Assembly: GCA_964571135.1 (NCBI GenBank)
Contig: CAZMZW010000001.1
Span: 62,001-126,000 of the forward strand
DNA from: CAZMZW01 sp964571135
GTDB taxonomy: Bacteria > Chloroflexota > Anaerolineae > Anaerolineales > Anaerolineaceae
Length of the DNA: 64,000 nucleotides
Reading direction: 5' to 3'
Each line of letters starts with the position of its first letter. Positions within the stretch are counted from its first letter, which is position 1. The position numbers and the translations under genes were made by a program. This document shows positions 1 through 9,379 of this stretch, one piece after another. The notes under the pieces are model-generated. The model made no database searches. It saw nothing but the letters and a program-made list of their open reading frames with translations, and had not been told where the DNA came from.

Positions 1-368
1 TCAGGATACATCCTGCACAGCACTGACCAGGTACCATGATCCAGCCCCCAGTCCTTATCTGCAACCACTTTTTCTTTCCCGATAATTTCGATCACCCGGC
101 TGGCGATCTTTGGCGACCCAGGGACGGGGTATCGTTTTTCATATAATTCGGGCGGGAAGCCGCCGAAATCATGAATGGTACGTGGTTTGGACATTGCAGT
201 AACCTGGACTCCCTGTGTCTCCCAGTGAGCGGAAATACAAAGGATGGCCTTGGGTTTGGGAATGGCTTTTACTTCATTTATCCACCCCCTGGTGAATTCA
301 TTATCCTCAAGAGCGTTCATGGGGCTTCCATGGCCCATAAAAAGTACAGGCATTAAGTCAACATTCAT
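1..368 (-). CDS. LigB-family extradiol dioxygenase, DODA/YgiD type (3' part cut by window edge)
   Basis: The minus-strand frame opens with ATG at 368 behind a GGGAGG ribosome site and stays open to base 1, so about 122 N-terminal residues are visible. The start reads MNVDLMPVLFMGHGSPMNAL. His in MGHGSP, His in SAHWET and His in DHGTW match the metal-binding histidines of the 4,5-DOPA extradiol dioxygenase (YgiD/LigB) family. These are usually about 260-residue non-haem metal enzymes acting on catechol-type aromatics. The C-terminal half, with the remaining metal ligand, lies outside the window, so the substrate cannot be inferred. It is divergent from the diguanylate cyclase at 643. The 274 bases between them are AT-rich and show no gene. 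Confidence 0.85.
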   Translation of the reverse strand, partial: MNVDLMPVLFMGHGSPMNALEDNEFTRGWINEVKAIPKPKAILCISAHWETQGVQVTAMSKPRTIHDFGGFPPELYEKRYPVPGSPKIASRVIEIIGKEKVVADKDWGLDHGTWSVLCRMYP

Positions 369-642
369 TTTTACCTCCCGGATTGAATTGAATCATTGAT
401 CCAATAAAACGAATATTTTTTGAAACACTAAAGAAAACATGGTCATTTTATACCCCATTCTTGGGAGATTCATGGATATAAAAATTGAAATCAGAATAAA
501 TGAAAGATCATTTTTAAAATATATATTTATTCTATTGTAATTGCGACTTACCTAGAAGTCGGATGGAAAATCAGCATGATAAAATAAATCCCGAAGGAAA
601 TGAAATTGAATCACTGGATTCATATGAAGAGTTTTCCATATC

Positions 643-2250
643 ATGAATTATTTATTCACACCCTATGCTTTTGTAAATCTATTAACCGCCATCATTTCTT
701 TCGGAGTGATGATCCTGGTCTGGCGGCGGCGGTCATCTCCCGGGGGACTCCAACTTTTCTTATTAATGGTTGCTGTTTTCGAATGGTCCCTTGCTGGCGC
801 ATTTGAAGCGGCTGCCATAGGTCAGGCACTGAAAATATTTTGGTCCAAAATTGAATACATTGGTGCACATACTTCACCGATATTCTTATTTCTTTTTGTC
901 CTGCGTTACAGCGGCAAGGATAAATGGTTATCTCGATTAAAAAGGTATGCATTTTTTATTCTCCCGCTTCTCACGATTGTTTTTGCTGCAAGCAACGAAT
1001 CCCATGGTTTAATTTGGAGCGGATTTGCTCCAGGCCCTATTGGAACGAACAGTCTTATTTATTATCATGGCTGGTGGTTTTGGGTGGAGATCATCTATAT
1101 TTACACCCTGGTTTTTGCGGCAACCGGTTTATTGATCCGATTTGCACTTCACTCCAATAAAGACTTCATCTATCAGAATACGATTTTACTGATCGCATCG
1201 ATTTTCCCGTTGGCTGGATGTTCGATTTATATCCTGGGATTAAACCCGTTTCCAGGTTTGGACCTCACTCCCTTCAGTTTTATGTTTACCGGGCTGGCAT
1301 TATCTGTGGGTTTGCTCTACTTTCAATTCCTGCAATTGCTGCCAATTGCCCGGGAATCTTTGATCGATAAAATGAGCGATGGACTATTGGTGCTGGACTC
1401 ACAATACAGGATTGTGGATATCAACCCGGTTGCCAAACGCATCTTTCATTTACCGATGCCAATAAAAGCAGGAAAAGTTTCTGCCAGCGCACTCGATCAT
1501 TGGGAAAAGATCGCACCTTGTTTGGGGAAACGCAAGGGTTGCCGTACTGAACTTGCGATCGGCAGAAAAGGAAATACCTATGTTGAACTGGACATCTCCC
1601 CATTACTGAACAATCAAAACTACCTTCTGGGTTGGCTGATCACCACCCGGGATATCACCCAGAAGAAAAAAGCCCAACTAAAAATAAGCCTGGTAAACGA
1701 ACAATTAAATCAACAATTGGAAGAAATTACTGCTTTGCAGGCACAGTTGCATGAAAAAGCGAACCATGACCTGATCACGGGAATATACAACCGTCGTTAT
1801 TTGGAAGATACATTAATTCGCGAAGTGGCGCGTGCCAAACGCGAGAAAAACCCTCTGGGTCTTGTGATGATCGACATGGACAATTTCAAATTGATCAATG
1901 ATCAATTTGGTCACCAGGCGGGAGATATGATCCTGCAGGTGGTGGGAAATTTACTAAAGGAACAAATTCGGATCGGTGATATTGCCTGCCGTTTTGGCGG
2001 GGATGAGTTTGTGATCGTGATGCCGGGTGCGTCTCTTGAAGCGGCGGCTCGGCGTGCAGATAACTGGCGGCAAATGTTGACTAATCTGGATCTCTACTAT
2101 AAAAACAACCAGCTCAAACCCACTTTTTCAGCAGGAGTTGCCATTTACCCGCTGCACGGAGAAGACCCTGAAGGCTTACTGCGAATGGCTGATAATGCAG
2201 TCTACCGGGCAAAAGAAGAAGGACGCAATAAAGTGGTTCTTGCTTCATAG
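643..2250 (+). CDS. Membrane diguanylate cyclase: 7TM sensor, PAS, GGDEF
   Basis: Predicted to make cyclic di-GMP from two GTP. Residues about 1-225 hold roughly seven hydrophobic segments resembling the histidine-kinase N-terminal 7TM sensor. A PAS domain follows (about 240-345), then a short coiled coil and a GGDEF domain (about 370-535). The catalytic signature is intact (GGDEF near residue 451). An RIGD sequence five residues upstream fits the RxxD inhibitory site, so product feedback is likely. The substrate region NFKLINDQFGHQAGD is also canonical. The same 7TM-PAS front end recurs in the larger cyclase at 4623, so the two look like paralogues. The ribosome site is weak (AAGAG). A competing frame starting at 600 is an out-of-frame shadow. 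The sensed signal is unknown. Confidence 0.93.
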   Translation: MNYLFTPYAFVNLLTAIISFGVMILVWRRRSSPGGLQLFLLMVAVFEWSLAGAFEAAAIGQALKIFWSKIEYIGAHTSPIFLFLFVLRYSGKDKWLSRLKRYAFFILPLLTIVFAASNESHGLIWSGFAPGPIGTNSLIYYHGWWFWVEIIYIYTLVFAATGLLIRFALHSNKDFIYQNTILLIASIFPLAGCSIYILGLNPFPGLDLTPFSFMFTGLALSVGLLYFQFLQLLPIARESLIDKMSDGLLVLDSQYRIVDINPVAKRIFHLPMPIKAGKVSASALDHWEKIAPCLGKRKGCRTELAIGRKGNTYVELDISPLLNNQNYLLGWLITTRDITQKKKAQLKISLVNEQLNQQLEEITALQAQLHEKANHDLITGIYNRRYLEDTLIREVARAKREKNPLGLVMIDMDNFKLINDQFGHQAGDMILQVVGNLLKEQIRIGDIACRFGGDEFVIVMPGASLEAAARRADNWRQMLTNLDLYYKNNQLKPTFSAGVAIYPLHGEDPEGLLRMADNAVYRAKEEGRNKVVLAS

Positions 2251-2415
2251 AAATCCCGGTTTGTGAAACACTGTTTAAGGGGGAATCATTTACGGATTCT
2301 ACATTATCAATTGAAACTCAATTTAATAATATCTGAGTTTTACATAAGGAAAAAATTCAATAGTATTAATTTAAGTGGAAGCATATAATTAGAAAAGATA
2401 TTCAAAGGAAGATCA

Positions 2416-3195
2416 ATGAATTCAGTAATGGATATTATAGAAAATCGCAGGTCTGTGCGAAAATACTCCGATCGACCAATTTTGTCTAAAGAAAAGAAAC
2501 AAATTCTGCATGCCACGCTGCGGGCACCTACCGCCGGTAATATGATGCTCTATTCCATAATTGAAATCGAAAACCAAAAGCTTAAAGATCAATTAGCTGT
2601 CACTTGTGACAACCAGCCTTTTATTGCCAGGGCACCCTGGGTATTATTATTTTTAGCCGATTACCAGCGTTGGTGGGATTATTACCAATATTGTCAGGTG
2701 AAAGAATACTGCGAGGAGAAGGGGTTGGCGTACCGCCCCCCTCAGGCTGGGGATATGCTCTTGGCGGTTTGCGACGCACTTATTGCTGCCCAGACTGCGG
2801 TCATCGCCGCCGAGTCGTTGGGGATCGGTTCCTGTTATATTGGTGACATTTTAGAGAACTACGAAACTCACTGCCAATTATTATCATTGCCGGAATACAC
2901 GGTGCCAATCACAATGCTTTGTTTTGGATATTCTGAAGTAAGTGAGGTTCCATCAGGAAAAACACCAAGGTTTGACCCTGAATATATTGTATTTAAAGAT
3001 CAATATAAGCGTCTCGAAGATGAAGACCTATCGCGAATGTACCAGCCCATGGAAGAACGTTTTAAGGGAGCAGGTGCATCCCTTAATGGCGCAAGTAATA
3101 TTGGTCGGAATAATTACCAGCGTAAATTTATTGCCGATTTTTCCATTGAAATGAACCGGTCGGTGAAGACCATGCTCGCCAATTGGAAAAAGTGA
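2416..3195 (+). CDS. Nitroreductase-family FMN oxidoreductase
   Basis: A 259-residue soluble protein. The N-terminal IENRRSVRKYSDRPI is the classic nitroreductase FMN-phosphate-binding motif, and LRAPTAGNMM follows as the second flavin contact. A central AAQTAVIAAESLGIGSCYIG segment fits the dimer-forming helix of the fold. Members reduce nitro groups, quinones, flavins or enones with NAD(P)H; the sequence does not tell which. The C-terminal 50 or so residues (YQPMEERFKGAGAS onward) extend beyond the short NfsB-like core. The start ATG has AAGGAAGATCA upstream and a TATAAT at 2384-2389, but no clear -35. It sits between two cyclase genes and probably has its own promoter. Confidence 0.9.
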   Translation: MNSVMDIIENRRSVRKYSDRPILSKEKKQILHATLRAPTAGNMMLYSIIEIENQKLKDQLAVTCDNQPFIARAPWVLLFLADYQRWWDYYQYCQVKEYCEEKGLAYRPPQAGDMLLAVCDALIAAQTAVIAAESLGIGSCYIGDILENYETHCQLLSLPEYTVPITMLCFGYSEVSEVPSGKTPRFDPEYIVFKDQYKRLEDEDLSRMYQPMEERFKGAGASLNGASNIGRNNYQRKFIADFSIEMNRSVKTMLANWKK

Positions 3196-3239
3196 ACACC
3201 TCCAAAGAACGGTTATCAAAAATAATCAGGTACTGAAAA

Positions 3240-4145
3240 ATGGACCAGAATTCGCAATATAAAGAAATACTAGATAATGTGTTTGATGGCGTTTATATGG
3301 TTGATCGTGAGAGGCGCATTACATTTTGGAACAAAGGAGCAGAGCGGATAACTGGTTTTAAGACAGATGGGGTGGTTGGCAAAAAATGTGCAGATAATAT
3401 CTTGAATCACATCAATGAACAAGGCGTCTGTCTCTGTTTGGAGGGCTGCCCCCTGGAAGCCACAATCATGGATGGTCAACCACGCCAGGCGCAGGTATTT
3501 TTGCACCATGCTCAGGGTCATCGCGTCCCCATTTTATTGCATGCTGAGGCAATTAAAGATGAGAAAGGGAGTATTCTTGGAGCAGTCGAGACATTTACGG
3601 ATAACACCGCATTATTCACCATCGAAAAGCGCGCCAGTCGCTTGCAGGGGTTGGTGGATCAGGATGGATTAACCAAGGTTGGCAGCCGGATGTATATCAC
3701 TAATATTTTGGAAACCAATCTAATGGAGGTGCACGCTTTACACGCAAAGATCGGATTACTCTTTTTGGATATTGATCATTTTAAAAAGATCAATGATGAA
3801 TTTGGACACGAGAATGGCGATAAGGTGCTGAAGATGACCGCAAATTCCATCCGCAATTCCTTGCGTGCCGGGGACGCTATTGGTCGCTGGGGAGGCGAGG
3901 AATTTATCGCCATAATTAATGATGCGGATGAAAAAATTCTAAAAGCGGTGGCTGAAAAACTCAGGGTAATGATCCTGAATTCTCTTTTAATGATCAATGA
4001 CCAATTAGTCCAGGTGACTGTTTCCGTCGGCGCCACACTTTTAATGAATGAGGACACACCTGAAACCGCTGTTCAACGCGCGGATGAGTTGATGTATCAG
4101 AGCAAACGCAACGGCCGCAACCGGGTGACTATTAATACTACATAA
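3240..4145 (+). CDS. Soluble PAS-GGDEF diguanylate cyclase
   Basis: A 301-residue protein without membrane segments. A PAS domain occupies about residues 5-125: DNVFDGVYMVDRERRITFWN is a typical PAS opening and IKDEKGSILGAVETF its end. The GGDEF domain covers about 140-300. The active signature is GGEEF near residue 218, preceded by RAGD five residues upstream, which fits the RxxD inhibitory site. Predicted to make c-di-GMP in the cytoplasm in response to a PAS signal. The PAS domain has several cysteines (CADN, CLCLEGCPLEA), so redox or metal sensing is possible but unproven. The start ATG at 3240 has only a weak ribosome site and lies 44 bases after the nitroreductase stop. Confidence 0.93.
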   Translation: MDQNSQYKEILDNVFDGVYMVDRERRITFWNKGAERITGFKTDGVVGKKCADNILNHINEQGVCLCLEGCPLEATIMDGQPRQAQVFLHHAQGHRVPILLHAEAIKDEKGSILGAVETFTDNTALFTIEKRASRLQGLVDQDGLTKVGSRMYITNILETNLMEVHALHAKIGLLFLDIDHFKKINDEFGHENGDKVLKMTANSIRNSLRAGDAIGRWGGEEFIAIINDADEKILKAVAEKLRVMILNSLLMINDQLVQVTVSVGATLLMNEDTPETAVQRADELMYQSKRNGRNRVTINTT

Positions 4146-4173
4146 GTGTTATATATCGATAGAGGAGGCTTTA

Positions 4174-4566
4174 ATGAAAAATTCTTTCAAGCTAGTTGAA
4201 ACATTTCCAGTGGATGCCAAAACACTGTATTCCGGTTGGCTGGATAGTGCCATTCATGGCGTATTCACCGGTGGACAGGACACAAAAATAGATCCAAAAG
4301 TGGGAGGTAAATTCAGCGCCTGGGATGGTTATATTTTTGGAACCACCCTGGAACTCGACCCTTTCCGCCGGATCATACAAGCCTGGCGCACAACTGAGTT
4401 CCCTGCAGACTCACCGGATTCCCATCTGGAGATCCTTTTTGAAGAAATTAAGGATGGAACAAAGCTCACGTTGAATCATTCTCAGTTACCTGAGGACCAG
4501 GTGGAGGATTATATCCAGGGTTGGAAGGATTATTACTTTAAACCCATGCATGACTTTTATAAATAA
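4174..4566 (+). CDS. SRPBCC / AHSA1-like domain protein
   Basis: A 130-residue single-domain protein. The pattern of ETFPVDAKTLYSGWLDSAIH, a central GGKFSAWDGYIFGTTLELDP and the C-terminal QGWKDYYFKPMHDF is typical of the AHSA1 (Hsp90 ATPase activator homologue) branch of the START/SRPBCC fold. These form a helix-grip cavity that binds hydrophobic ligands; bacterial stand-alone members mostly lack an assigned function. The start is well supported by AGAGGAGGCTTTA just upstream. It follows the cyclase at 3240 by 28 bases on the same strand and may be co-transcribed with it. There is no sign of a link to c-di-GMP beyond position. Confidence 0.85.
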   Translation: MKNSFKLVETFPVDAKTLYSGWLDSAIHGVFTGGQDTKIDPKVGGKFSAWDGYIFGTTLELDPFRRIIQAWRTTEFPADSPDSHLEILFEEIKDGTKLTLNHSQLPEDQVEDYIQGWKDYYFKPMHDFYK

Positions 4567-4622
4567 AAAGTAAAATAATATAGAGAGAACTTTTTATAAT
4601 AATTTTATGACCTTCATCTGAT

Positions 4623-7220
4623 ATGAATCTTCACTTTCATCTTGCCGGTATCATTCTTTTTACCAATACCATAATTTGTCTGATCCTGGCGCTGCTGGTC
4701 TGGTCTCGGCGGGTTAAACCCGGGGGAATATCCTTTGGATTATTGATGCTTTCCCTGGCAGTCTGGTCATTTTGTGCTGCATTGGAAGATGGCAGCCTGG
4801 ATATTGCCTTTAAGATCACCTGTTCAAAACTCTCTTATCTTGGGATCGCGACCTCTCCAGCTTTGCTATTAATGTTCGCTTTGGATTACAGCCGCCACCC
4901 GGATTGGTCAAAAACCAGGAACCTGGTTCTTCTCTGGATAATCCCGATTATTTCCATAGGAATGGCTTTTACCAATGAAAAACACCAGTTATTATGGAGC
5001 AGCATTTTACCTTCTGCGGGAACTGAAGGTGAATATTTAATTTATAACCACGGAATTTATTTTTGGTTTCATGTTGCGTTCAGTTACGCCTGCATGTTGA
5101 CAGCTTCAATTTTAATGGTACGTACAGCTCTTTTCTTCCCAAAACAATACCGCTCGCAGGCATATGTTCTCTTTTTTGCTTCGATCATTCCATGGATCGG
5201 TAATTTGATCTACATCAGCGGGTTATCTCCAATTAAAGGATTGGACCTCACCCCATTGAGTTTTTCACTGAGTGCCATCATTCTGGGATGGAGCATCTTC
5301 CGTATGCAGCTGTTTGGCATTGTTCCAATTGCCCGCGAGATGGTGGTGGAAAATATGAACGATGGCGTGGTTGTGTTAGACAATAATAATAAAATATTGG
5401 ACACTAATCCTGCCGCGGCAAAACTGATCTTTTTGGAAAAAGAAAACCTGCTTGGCCAAAAAGTAGAGGAAGCTCTAAAAGATTACCCGGATATCCTTGC
5501 AAGATTTCGGGGTGTTCAGGAAGGCCGGGTGGAAATTGAACTTCATACACAGCCGCCGAAATATCTGGACGTAAATATCACCCCTTTATTTGATCAGAAC
5601 AACCAAATAAATGGAAGGATCTTTATTTTACGGGATATTACCGACCGTAGAAAAATTGAACAGGATGAGCGTGAGCAGCGGTTGCTGGCTTCCTCGTTAA
5701 GCGACAGCGCTACAGCTCTTAATAGCCTGCGGGATGTCAACAATGTACTTGACCGAATTTTATTGGATGTAAATAACGTTGTGCCTCATGATACTGCCAG
5801 TATCGCTCTGCTGGATGATAAGAATATCGTTTCCTTTGCGCGTTTTAGCGGTTATCAGGAAAGTGGTTTGGGAAATGTCGTTTCCAAATTGAAATTGGAT
5901 GTGGATAGTATATATACATTCAAGACCATGTTAAGAACAAAAAAACCTATGGTAGTAAATGATACCGCGCATGACTCACATTGGATTCCAATTAAAAATT
6001 CAGAATGGATCAAGTCATTCGCCGGTGCACCCATTAAAATTAGTGGAAAAGTGATTGGTTTCCTTAATCTGGATAGTTCAAAGCCGGATCATTTTTCTCA
6101 AAAATCCGCCGATTGGCTGCAGGCATTTGCCGATCATGCCGGGGTTGCAATTGAGAACGCACGCCTGTTTGAACAAGTAAGCCGCAATGCAAAAGAAATG
6201 AGCACTTTCTATCATGCCGGTCTAGTGCTATCGACCAATCTGAATCTGAATCAAATGATCAGGGAGTTGTATGAGCAGTGCAGCAAAATTGCTGATGTTG
6301 AGAGGTTCAACCTGGCACTTTATGAAGAGCAAACAGGGATTGTTAAATTTCATATCATCACATCCAAGGTGGAACGTATTCGAACCCGAACAAGAAACAT
6401 CATGGAGAAACCCGGAATGACCAACCATATTATCCAAACTCAAAAATCAGTATACATGGCAGATGTTTTGGATCCAATCAATAAAAAATACAAAAATATA
6501 TGGAACCGTTTGAATAAAAAAGAAGGCCGCAGTTATCTGGCAGTTCCGCTGAAATTACGTGGGCGGGTGATTGGTGTCCTTTCCGTTCAAAGTAAAAAAA
6601 TAGATGCCTATGATTTTGACCAGATTCGAATGATTGAAACGTTCGCCACCCAGACCTCCGCAGCAATTGAAAATGCGCTTCTTTTTAAACAGAAAGAAAG
6701 GTTGGCGATCACGGATGGATTAACCGGCTTATTTAACCACCGTTATTTTTCGGAATTGGCAGAAAAAGAGCTTGCCCGGGCTGTCCGTTATCAGAAACCC
6801 TTGTCTTTTATTATGATTGACCTTGACTTTTTTAAACATGTGAACGACCAATTTGGTCATTTAATAGGTGATCAGATTCTTCAGCAAATCTCTAATAGCT
6901 GTTTAAAGATTCTAAGAAAGATCGATATCATTTCGCGCTACGGTGGGGAGGAATTCTGTGTATTATTGCCAGAAACGGATATTAAAGAAGCGGTCGCGGT
7001 CGCTGAACGGCTGCGAGAAGCTATTGCTTCTTCCCAGCTGCTTACTAAGGAAATGGTGGTGAAAGTGACCGGCAGCCTGGGAGTATCCTCATTGGGAATG
7101 TGCGAACCTGAAATTAAGAAACTGATTGATTGTGCCGATAAAGCATTATATGAAGCTAAAAAGGCCGGTCGGGATCAGGTGAAAGTGTTTAAACCCGGCA
7201 AAGGGTTTCCAATTCAATAA
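4623..7220 (+). CDS. Large membrane diguanylate cyclase: 7TM, PAS, two GAF, GGDEF
   Basis: An 865-residue multi-sensor protein. Residues about 1-225 form a 7TM sensor like that of the protein at 643. A PAS domain follows (about 240-345), then two GAF domains (about 355-525 and 530-690), and a GGDEF domain (about 700-865). GGEEF lies near residue 774 with an RKID inhibitory-site match five residues before it, so the enzyme is probably active and feedback-controlled. The first GAF ends in FADHAGVAIENARLFEQVS and the second in FATQTSAAIENALLFKQKE, typical GAF-to-effector helices. No good ribosome site precedes the ATG, but TATAAT at 4595-4600 is near enough for a very short leader. It is the third cyclase within 7 kb. 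Confidence 0.93.
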   Translation: MNLHFHLAGIILFTNTIICLILALLVWSRRVKPGGISFGLLMLSLAVWSFCAALEDGSLDIAFKITCSKLSYLGIATSPALLLMFALDYSRHPDWSKTRNLVLLWIIPIISIGMAFTNEKHQLLWSSILPSAGTEGEYLIYNHGIYFWFHVAFSYACMLTASILMVRTALFFPKQYRSQAYVLFFASIIPWIGNLIYISGLSPIKGLDLTPLSFSLSAIILGWSIFRMQLFGIVPIAREMVVENMNDGVVVLDNNNKILDTNPAAAKLIFLEKENLLGQKVEEALKDYPDILARFRGVQEGRVEIELHTQPPKYLDVNITPLFDQNNQINGRIFILRDITDRRKIEQDEREQRLLASSLSDSATALNSLRDVNNVLDRILLDVNNVVPHDTASIALLDDKNIVSFARFSGYQESGLGNVVSKLKLDVDSIYTFKTMLRTKKPMVVNDTAHDSHWIPIKNSEWIKSFAGAPIKISGKVIGFLNLDSSKPDHFSQKSADWLQAFADHAGVAIENARLFEQVSRNAKEMSTFYHAGLVLSTNLNLNQMIRELYEQCSKIADVERFNLALYEEQTGIVKFHIITSKVERIRTRTRNIMEKPGMTNHIIQTQKSVYMADVLDPINKKYKNIWNRLNKKEGRSYLAVPLKLRGRVIGVLSVQSKKIDAYDFDQIRMIETFATQTSAAIENALLFKQKERLAITDGLTGLFNHRYFSELAEKELARAVRYQKPLSFIMIDLDFFKHVNDQFGHLIGDQILQQISNSCLKILRKIDIISRYGGEEFCVLLPETDIKEAVAVAERLREAIASSQLLTKEMVVKVTGSLGVSSLGMCEPEIKKLIDCADKALYEAKKAGRDQVKVFKPGKGFPIQ

Positions 7221-7508
7221 ATTATAATTGATAAGATTCCATATCGCAGCAGAAATAGAAATAATTCTGGAAGGTATGGATCCAGTCTTTACTGTAACTC
7301 ATGGGCATAAACCTGGTCCCAGTGGATATCTTTAGAATCTTTTCTGATCCCCAGTAATAATCTTTTGAGAATGACTTTATACCCCGGTATGAATAATACA
7401 ACGAGGGTTCTTCTCTCTAAATAAATCCTTTTAAATATTAGATTTCAATTGATCGAAATGTATGGATCGATTTGGTGTACTATAATTTGCAAATAAAGCG
7501 AGGCATTC

Positions 7509-8357
7509 ATGACCATCCGCATAGTAACCGATAGCACTTGCGATCTTCCGGTGGAGGTCTTTCAGGAATTCAAAATCTCTGTTGTGCCCTGTTTTGTCAA
7601 TTTTGAAGAAAAAAGCTACCTGGATATGGTGGACCTAAGCCGCCAGGAGTTCTATCATAAAATTGCCAAACTGGATTTTTTCCCCAAGACCGCGGCTCCC
7701 AGTGTCGGATTATTTACTGATATGTATCACAAGCTCGCATTGGAAGGTGCAGATGAAATTATCTCAATTCATTATGGCGGGAAATTGAGCAATATGTCCA
7801 ATGTAGCCCGCCTGGCAGCTGATGCATTTAAAACTCCCCATGTTACCGTGGTTGAGGTGGGTCAGGTGGCGCTGAGTTTGGGCTTTTTGGTTGTTGCCGC
7901 AGCCCGGGCGGTGAAGGAAGGAAAAAAAATTGATGAAATAAAAATCCTTTTAAAAGATAAAGACCAGCGTACTTACCTTTTTGCCGCATTGGATACTCTG
8001 GAATTCATTAAACACGGAGGAAGGGTTCCGCATATGCTGGTGGAATTAGCCGGTCTTTTACAGATTAAACCCGTAATTCTAATGCGATTGGGTAGTGTCA
8101 GCCTGGTAGACCGCATCCGTACCTCCTCCAGACAAATAGAAGTGCTGGTGAAACATGCACTGCAGCTAAGCCCGCTGGAGGAAATTGGAGTAGTACATAT
8201 GAATGCACTGGAAAAAGCCCATGGTCTGGCAGACGCTTTAATGAAAGCACTTAACCTCAAGGAAAATATCTGGATTGAGGAATCCACACCCGTGCTGGGT
8301 GTTCATGTTGGACCAGGAACACTGGCAGTTGCCTGCGTAAAAGCAGCGGTAAAATAA
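7509..8357 (+). CDS. DegV family (fatty-acid-binding) protein
   Basis: A 282-residue protein. The opening IRIVTDSTCDLP, the FFPKTAAPSVGLF segment and SIHYGGKLSNMSN are hallmarks of the DegV/EDD fold. Members bind a fatty acid and, in Gram-positives, act as FakB partners of the FakA kinase; no fakA is seen here. The C-terminal part includes LEFIKHGGRVP, conserved in the family. The start has GCGAGG five bases upstream, and TATAAT at 7481-7486 is a plausible -10 box without a good -35. The preceding 288-base gap holds no convincing gene. Confidence 0.88.
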   Translation: MTIRIVTDSTCDLPVEVFQEFKISVVPCFVNFEEKSYLDMVDLSRQEFYHKIAKLDFFPKTAAPSVGLFTDMYHKLALEGADEIISIHYGGKLSNMSNVARLAADAFKTPHVTVVEVGQVALSLGFLVVAAARAVKEGKKIDEIKILLKDKDQRTYLFAALDTLEFIKHGGRVPHMLVELAGLLQIKPVILMRLGSVSLVDRIRTSSRQIEVLVKHALQLSPLEEIGVVHMNALEKAHGLADALMKALNLKENIWIEESTPVLGVHVGPGTLAVACVKAAVK

Positions 8358-8551
8358 TTCCAGATTGTTCTGAGAATATTCCCTAAAAAACTTCTTTCGA
8401 CAGCAAAGTTTTGGATAAATCTCTCAGCCCTGGGGGATAGTGCGTGTTTTAAGCAATAATAAAGAAATATGTGGGCGTTTTACCGAAGTCGATCTAACCT
8501 AAATAACGGATAGTTTTGGCTAGAGATCATATTTTATGACCCCAATAATGA

Positions 8552-8580
8552 TTGACTTGAAGAAAGTAAAACCCCATAAT
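8552..8580 (+). promoter_or_regulatory. Sigma-70-type promoter for the lipoprotein gene at 8616
   Basis: TTGACT at 8552-8557 and CATAAT at 8575-8580 are separated by exactly 17 bases. The predicted start of transcription is near 8587, giving a leader of about 29 bases. Read by eye only. Confidence 0.6.
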
Positions 8581-8615
8581 GATAGAATTATTACAACGAA
8601 TAAGGAAAATGGTTA

Positions 8616-9278
8616 ATGCATAAGGGTTTCATTCCTTTTTTAATTTTCACTCTATTTCTGACATCATGCCAGGGACTGCCTATTTTAGGTTTATCTACTT
8701 CACAAAAAACACAACCATCCGGGGCTCAAAAAACACTTTTTTTTGATGATTTTTCAAATTCAAATAGCGGTTGGGATCAGCTTCGCAATGCAGATGGTAT
8801 AACCGATTATGAAAACGGCCGATACCTCATTCAGGTTGACCGGCCAAATTTTGATTATTTTGCCAACCCATCCCAAAGCTTTACTGATGTGCGGGTTGAA
8901 GTAGATGCTTACCGTGAGAGCGGGGATGTTGATAATGAGTATGGGATTATCTGCCGATTTAAGGGAAAGAATGATTTTTACGCGGGTTTGATCAGCAGCG
9001 ATGGATATTACGGGATATTTAAAGTCAAGGGTGGTGAGTATTCTCTATTAGGAATGGAAGCGATGGCGAAAAACCCGGTGATCAAAACCAATTCTGAAAT
9101 TAACCTGATTCGCCTGGATTGTAAAGGTTCAAATTTGACCCTGTATGTAAACGGCACTCAATTAGACAGCCGGCAGGATCCAGATTTTGCAGAAGGGGAT
9201 GTGGGCTTGCTAGCAGGCACGTATGCTAATCCCGGCCTAAAAGTTGCTTTTGATAATTTAGTGGTATCGCAGCCCTGA
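8616..9278 (+). CDS. Secreted lipoprotein with a LamG/DUF1080-like beta-sandwich domain
   Basis: A 220-residue protein. The N-terminus is a signal peptide with lipobox LTSC (residues about 15-18), so the mature protein should be lipid-anchored on the outer face of the membrane. After a short linker, residues about 40-218 look like a concanavalin-like sandwich: FFDDFSNSNSGWDQ, YENGRYLIQV, DVRVEVDAYRES, GIICRFKGKNDFYAGLIS and VGLLAGTYANPGLKVAFDN. This pattern is common in Chloroflexi surface proteins and fits carbohydrate or polymer binding, but ligand and catalysis are unknown. It is followed by another lipoprotein gene and has its own promoter at 8552. Confidence 0.78.
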   Translation: MHKGFIPFLIFTLFLTSCQGLPILGLSTSQKTQPSGAQKTLFFDDFSNSNSGWDQLRNADGITDYENGRYLIQVDRPNFDYFANPSQSFTDVRVEVDAYRESGDVDNEYGIICRFKGKNDFYAGLISSDGYYGIFKVKGGEYSLLGMEAMAKNPVIKTNSEINLIRLDCKGSNLTLYVNGTQLDSRQDPDFAEGDVGLLAGTYANPGLKVAFDNLVVSQP

Positions 9279-9287
9279 TCTTTTGAT

Positions 9288-9326
9288 AAAAACCAGATGA
9301 TCTGCTTTGAAAATGATCTGGTTTAA
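9288..9326 (+). terminator. Possible hairpin after the lipoprotein gene
   Basis: AAACCAGAT at 9290-9298 pairs with ATCTGGTTT at 9316-9324 across a 17-base loop. The following T run is short and interrupted, so termination may be weak. Confidence 0.35.
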
Positions 9327-9379
9327 TATCAAGAAAAAGACTTTTATAGCGCTATCGTTATAGGGATAAAATATTCTCC

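Noticed and set aside
600..806. Plus-strand frame starting just before the first diguanylate cyclase
   Set aside because: It overlaps the cyclase start in another frame, has no recognisable domain and ends early.
9345..9372. Short palindromic bases (TAGCGCTA) before the TolB-like gene
   Set aside because: Too short to distinguish from chance and without a matching promoter.
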